Source of the DNA: Juglans regia
Lineage: Eukaryota > Streptophyta > Magnoliopsida > Fagales > Juglandaceae
Assembly (NCBI RefSeq): GCF_001411555.2
Contig: NC_049903.1
Span: 13,869,234-13,933,233, forward strand
DNA length: 64,000 nucleotides
Direction: 5' to 3'
Numbering within the stretch: position 1 is the stretch's first letter; every line of letters starts with the position of its first letter. The translations under genes and the position numbers were made by a program. The notes under the pieces were generated by a model. It was not told where the DNA came from. It did no database searches and worked only from the letters and a program-made list of their open reading frames with translations. Shown here piece by piece: positions 58,853 to 64,000 of this stretch.

Positions 58853-61394
58853 ATGGCTAGGCAGTACAGGCAAAATCCAAGTGCTTTTCCATTTTCTATT
58901 ATTCTGGTTGTGGTTTTTCTCTCCTGCGGTTTGTTTGTGCATAATATTGGTGCTGAAACTCGAGAGTATGTATCGGCAGTGGGTGATCCGGGAATGAGAA
59001 GGGATGGCCTGCGGTTGGCGATAGAGTCATGGAATCAATGCAACGAGGTTGGTGAAGAAGTTCCTCACATGGGCAGCCCGAGAGCTGCCGATTGCTTTGA
59101 CTTATACAAGGCTTCTCCACCGCCGGCAACAGGTTAGCATGCATGCATTCCATTCTTCTGTTTTTACTTTTCCTTATGGCATGAAACTCTATTAATCATC
59201 GACCATTATATCTTTCTACGGATTGAATTCGAAGCAAAAAGAAGAAAGGGGTTAGATTGTTAATTTCCTTTTAGTTAATCAGATCATCTTATGTTACGTG
59301 CAATAAAATTCGACCCGTTTGAATTGAGAAGTGATCTCAACTCATCTCATGTCATCATTATAACCAAATTTTCATACAAAATATAATAAACAATTCAACT
59401 TTTTTAAATTTAACAATAATAATAATAATATTATAACAATATTTTATTTAACTCATCTAAAACTATCTCATCTCTCAATCCAAGCATGACAAACTCTTGG
59501 TATAATAGGCTTTAAAGGTAGAAAAGAAACTCTGTTTTGGTTTTGGCCAGTGTATATCAGTCGATTTGTACTTGGACTTTTTGTGGGTTTTTTTTTTTTT
59601 TTTTTCTAAGCAGGTTTTATTTGTGCAAGAGAGTGACAGATTGTACTAGAAATCACAATTTTCTTTGAATTTCACAAGTGTGAGGACATGCAATTTTGTG
59701 TACCTATGTATGTAATTGAGGTTTGTAATGAAATTGTAATATTATTATCTGGGTAGAGAACAACTGCTCCTTGTGCAAGTCCATGCCTTATATGTTGGTC
59801 CACAGAGTCACGGACAATGACAACAAGCTAGGGGTAGGAGACCCATTCCTTGGGATCCAACCAAAGGCCCTTTCCGATGTAGACCTTTACGCTGCTGCGA
59901 AAGAACTCTATCTGGGATCGAAATGTCAGGTTGAAGACACCCCAAATCCATGGCAATTTTGGATGATCATGCTCAAGAGTGGGAACATGGACACTTTTGC
60001 TGGAAAATGCCCTAAAAATGGCCATAAAGTTGGATCTTTCGGCCCTGACAAAATGTTTCCTTGCTTTGGAAAAGGGTGCATGAACCAACCAATGATTCAT
60101 CATGACTATACCACATTGCAAGGGCCTGATAGGACTACTCTTAGGGGGAGGTTTTATGGGTCATGGGACTTGAATGCTAATTTGAGCACTGATTTAGTGG
60201 GGAACATATCTTATTATTCAGTAACTTGGGAAAAGGAACTTGGTGAGGGAAGTTGGGTTTTTCATCATCTCTTGAGGACTTCAACAAAATATCCTTGGTT
60301 AATGCTTTACTTCAGATCCGATGCCACCTTTGGATTCTCTGGTGGATACCATTACGCAACCCGAGGAATGACCAAGATTGTAAGTATATTATTTACCTTT
60401 TACTATAATCTAGTTGGAGCTAGCATTTCCCTTGAATTATTCATTTGTAGGTAGATTTGTAAATGAATTCTATTTTTGTTCCATCAAACCCCATGCGTTG
60501 TATATAATATATGTGCTATGCAGATCCCAGAGTCACCAAATTTTAGAGTGAGATTCACCTTGAATGTGATCAAAGGTGGTGGTCCTAGCAGCCAGTTCTA
60601 TCTAATGGACATTGGAAGTTGTTGGAAGAACAATGGCCAGCCTTGTGATGGCGATGTGACTTCAGATGTCACACGATACAGTGAAATGATCATAAATCCA
60701 AGCACAAGAGCATCGTGCCAGCCAGGAAACCTCAATGTCTGCCCACCTTACCACACTTTCTCCAATGGGACACGCATTCATCGTAATGAAACTGATCGCT
60801 TCCCTTATGCAGCTTATCACTTGTATTGCTCCCCAGGAAATGCAGAGCAGCTTGAGGCACCTTATAGTTTGTGTGATCCATATAGCAATCCTCAACCTCA
60901 AGAGATATTGCAGATTTTGCCACACCCAGTTTGGGGTGACTATGGGTACCCTACTAAGCAAGGAGATGGTTGGATTGGGAATCCAAGGACATGGGATCTT
61001 GATGTTGGAAGGTTGTCTCAATCACTCTACTTTTACCAGGTTTGATTTCCTCCATTTTTCATCTCTCAGTTATTTCAAAACTTTATTTTTCTTTGAAGAT
61101 TGAATTCATTGGATTTTGGAAAAAGGAAATGTGTCAAAAAGTATGCTTTCTACTAAATTTGTTCCATTTGCTTATAGAACTGGAAGAATGGGAATGCTGG
61201 AATTCTCTTCTCTTCGTGGTAATTGATTTTAGATGCTGAAAATAGCTAGAAAATTTTCATTGCAGGATCCAGGTACTCCACCAGCAAGAAGGCAATGGAT
61301 GTCTGTTGATTTGGGAACTGAAATATTTAAAGACCCTGACCAAGTTGCTGAATGGACTGTTACTGACTTTGATATCCTTATACCTAAGCAATGA
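58853..61394 (+). CDS. Secreted plant protein of unknown function (DUF7705-type)
   Basis: Four exons, 58853-59132, 59757-60379, 60524-61039 and 61266-61394, all with GT...AG borders, give 515 residues without a stop. The N-terminus has a hydrophobic stretch FPFSIILVVVFLSCGLFVHN and a likely cleavage after NIGA (about residue 34), so the product enters the secretory path. Conserved blocks include AVGDPGMRRDGLRLAIESWN, CNEVGEEVPHMGSPRAADCF, NPWQFWMIMLKSGNMDTFAG, CPKNGHKVGSFGPDKMFPCF, GKGCMNQPMIHHDY, SDATFGFSGGYHYATRGM, LMDIGSCWKNNGQPCDGDVT, HPVWGDYGYPTKQGDGWIG and YFYQDPGTPPARRQWMSVDL. Many Cys and several N-glycosylation sites (NLS, NIS, NGT, NET) suggest an apoplastic or wall protein. I recognise the family as the conserved plant DUF7705 group; no biochemical role is known to me. 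It is not a neprosin, whose landmarks are absent. Intron 1 holds a MITE. Confidence 0.88.
59312..59485. mobile_element. Tourist-like MITE in intron 1
   Basis: GACCCGTTTGAATTGAGAAG opens and CATCTCTCAATCCAAGC closes the element. The interior has CTCATCTCATG, ATACAAAATATAATAAACAA and TTCAACTTTTT, as in the other copies. It is shortened, and no clear target duplication was read. Confidence 0.65.
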
Positions 61395-62004
61395 AGGCAT
61401 TGCATGCTAGCTTCAACTCAAACCAATGAAGCTTCCAAGGTGATAGAGTAGCTTTTACCCAAAGGGTGGAATTTTCATAGGACTTTCATTGTGTTCTTTG
61501 CATTGAATTTTTTTTCTTTTGGCTAGCTAGTTAGCAACAAGATCCAAAGCTTGGGATCCCAGATTTTTTTACCAGAGCTGGAAAGAGTGAGATATAGAGC
61601 TCTACTATTCAATTGAATATAGTCTTTCTTGGTTACAACAAAGAGCTAAATTACCAGTTTCTTCCATTAATCAAGATGAAATGGACATAAGCACATACTT
61701 TATCAATAATATATATAAATCCTTCTAATCCTCCCAACATATATAGCAAGGACCAGTACTATTATTATTACCATATATCACCCATCACAACCAATTAGAA
61801 ATCGGCCTCTTGTCAGGCAAGTCTGTAATTCCCCCGCTTAAGCTGTTGCAGAGGCTTGCATTTTTTTTCTGTTTCTGTTTTCTTCAGAGAATAAATAATC
61901 AGATTAAAACAGAACATGCTCATAAAAATATGCCTTGATCAAGACTTCCTACAATTTTTTGGTTCAAATACTTAATTTACAATTTGGATAGAGACAATTC
62001 CGAG
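61395..62004. other. 3' flank of the secreted-protein gene
   Basis: Starts with the 3' UTR; AATATA/AATAAT-type signals occur from 61615 to 61715. No further coding signal. Confidence 0.5.
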
Positions 62005-62214
62005 ATGAAAAATTCTACTCACCATCCTCACACCACACATAAGTTTTTTATTTTTTTTATTTTTTCTCTTACCAAATGTATGATATATGAATAATAAGTA
62101 GAAGAACTCAATTAGTTTATGAGGAATAAAACTAAAAATAATAATAATAATAATTTTTAAAAAATAAAAATAAATATGGTGTATGGTGTATGAAGATGAT
62201 GAGTAGCAAAACTC
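62005..62214. repeat. Fold-back MITE-like element
   Basis: CTCACCATCCTCACACCACA on the left is the inverse of GGTGTATGGTGTATGAAGAT, GATGAGTAGC on the right. Same family as 1172-1380; both contain an AATTAGTTTA(G/T) phrase in the middle. Confidence 0.65.
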
Positions 62215-64000
62215 TTCAGAGATAGATAGCAATCTCTTTCCGAATTGTAGAATGAGTCAAAAAAATAATAGCAATGCCTGCCTTCCTTAGGCACTGACCG
62301 ATCCAAATCATTCCTTAAAAGTTTAAAACTATTTGCATGACCGGATTTCTCAAGTCAGTAAACATATATAATTTATTTTGGAAGCATTAGCGGTTTAGGT
62401 AGTTTCGCTCATGATGTTACATACTATCTACCTTCTTGAATGTTAATATATTCATAAGGTTACTGAATTTTGAATTGGGTTAAAAGAGTACTATATAAAG
62501 TGTGATTCTTGGTAGGTTACACCCTATATAAAACGCCTCTAATTTGTCTTTATTCATTTCAAGCACTCATAACTAATACACAAACATAAGGAGATTGATG
62601 TTCACTTAAAAGTTCTATTTATTGAATAATGACTGATCAAGTACTTATGTTGACTTAGTGGACAAACCATTTGAAAGAGAGATCAATCCATGAGGCTCTT
62701 TGGTTGTATTCACAAGCAGAGAGACTCATGGTTGTGGTCGTGGGTCCAAAGTCAAAGACCCATAGCCACTTTAAAGAAGATGAAGACATAGAGAAGAAGA
62801 TGAAGACAGAGAGAAGAAGGGAAAAGGGGAGAATGCAGCGTGTTCAGATGGGTGAAATAAATAACTACGATGTTTTTGACTTTTAAGTAAAAGAGTTCGG
62901 AGGCCGGGTGAGTAGGTAACCAACCCACCAACTTACTGTCTATCGTCCGCTGTCATAATTAACATATCTTTGACATCCATATAATTGCAAAGAACCTGTC
63001 ATGACGCCTTTCGTTTCATATATACATTTGAAAGTGCAATATTGACTGAGAGCCTTGCTAGGTGAGCCAAACCGCGTACCAACGTTGACATGACTCTTTT
63101 ATTAAAAAGAAAAATTTTGAGAGAAGGTGAAAATTATTTCCGTCTTCAATCAGTATCGGTGCACTCTTTGGTGTGCAAATTCGTTTGCAAAAAGACTTTC
63201 CCTATATATATAAACATCAAGTACATTGATGCGCCTGTCTATAACTATATATATATATAGCAAGAACCAACATCAAGGCTGGAAAATGCTGAAACTACAC
63301 TACCCTATCTCAGTCTGTTCACGTATCAGTAAATTCCTTAAGATCAATCATTGTTAAAATAGATGTAAAACAATAAGAAATACAAGAATGATTCAACATT
63401 GTCAAGCCAAAGAAGAATAATGGTTGGATAGTTCTAACTCTATTGGATACGCAAGTCGAGTTATTTGCGAGGAGATGTCAAGGGATTTAAACAAAAGCGT
63501 GCCATTTTCGAACCTTCGTAACAAGTTGGGCATAATGAATGTTGCAGTATCGAGTGTATAATTTATTACAATGCAGTTTTGTACTTCTTTTCTAAGACGA
63601 GAAACTCCAGAGGCTGTGCAAATACATGTCTTTTACTAGGTTAAACCCTGGACCCGTGTAATGCCCTCACATCACAGGTTATTTACAATTTCCAGCAGTC
63701 AGGCAAGGTAGAAAAATTGCAACTGCAGATAGTTATACAGTTACAATTTCTTCTGCATTTCCTATGCCAATGCCTTGCACAGGCCAATTTGAGCGCAAGT
63801 GTCTAAAATGAATAACAATCAAAACCGCAACCAATCATGCAAGGCTTCAATTGACTGAACAGAGAAAAGGCCTAACAATATAAACGGTTTCTCATTAAGA
63901 AAAAAATTATATATTTAATGGAGCTGCACGATCTAATTTATTTCCTACAATTTCTCATTACCTATAAATCATACTTTTATTCAATGAAAACGGATTTGAC
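62215..64000. other. Terminal spacer, no supported gene
   Basis: A small frame at 62671-62886 is Lys/Glu-rich without a domain. Less A/T-rich text from 63590 to 63860 could be the 3' UTR of a minus-strand gene beyond the window; nothing visible proves it. Confidence 0.4.

Noticed and set aside
58853..61394. Neprosin (DUF239) protease identity for the four-exon gene
   Set aside because: The neprosin domain landmarks are absent; the conserved blocks fit the DUF7705-type family instead.
62671..62886. Small Lys/Glu-rich frame near the right end
   Set aside because: No domain and no promoter or splice support.

Overview
The window is plant nuclear DNA: AT-rich, with spliced genes from plant-specific families (class A4 heat-stress factor, OVATE protein, FAR1-related, DUF7705-type secreted protein) and dense layers of plant transposons. 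Several short repeat families, above all about 210-235 bp elements with GTTTGGAT-type ends and runs of CATCTCAT, recall walnut-family (Juglandaceae, Fagales) genomes. That placement is inference; a woody eudicot is the safe statement.

Layout. 1-9.4 kb: AT-rich spacer, remnants of an IST1-like gene (2967-3906) and a decayed multi-exon FAR1-related gene on the minus strand (4745-7443). 9.5-16 kb: a small unrecognised gene (10228-10749) followed by a decayed tandem copy of itself, an intronless FCP1/SCP-type phosphatase (12163-13038) and a short cysteine-rich secreted protein on the minus strand (15616-15963). 16-31 kb: a nest of transposons. A 5'-truncated plus-strand L1-type LINE (17545-30757) is split by two hAT-like elements. 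The first of these has been opened by about 10 kb that includes a nearly complete minus-strand LINE (18834-25153, itself cut by a 341 bp TG...CA element) and a candidate 1.9 kb solo LTR (25384-27320).

32.7-39.7 kb is the main gene island: an HSFA4-type heat-stress factor (33338-34626) whose C-terminal export signal appears lost by a frameshift plus a nonsense change, a LINE 3' fragment, and an OVATE family gene on the minus strand (38154-39521). 40.4-56.4 kb is again transposon-rich: a 5.2 kb palindrome built from two inverted copia LTR-gag fragments (41109-46352), with a Tourist-like MITE inserted exactly in the end of an hAT element inside it; an 8.2 kb PIF/Harbinger element (46657-54857) with decayed Myb/SANT and DDE transposase genes and a captured RCC1-family (PRAF-like) gene fragment; and a complete hAT-like element (55579-56433). 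58.8-61.4 kb: a four-exon gene for a secreted protein of unknown function (DUF7705-type). The last 2.6 kb show no gene that can be supported.

The host genes do not form a pathway. The coherent story is transposon history: the Harbinger element has the same end sequence and the same TTA target duplication as the short MITEs around it, and the order of nested insertions can be read from target-site duplications. No tRNA, rRNA or CRISPR was recognised.
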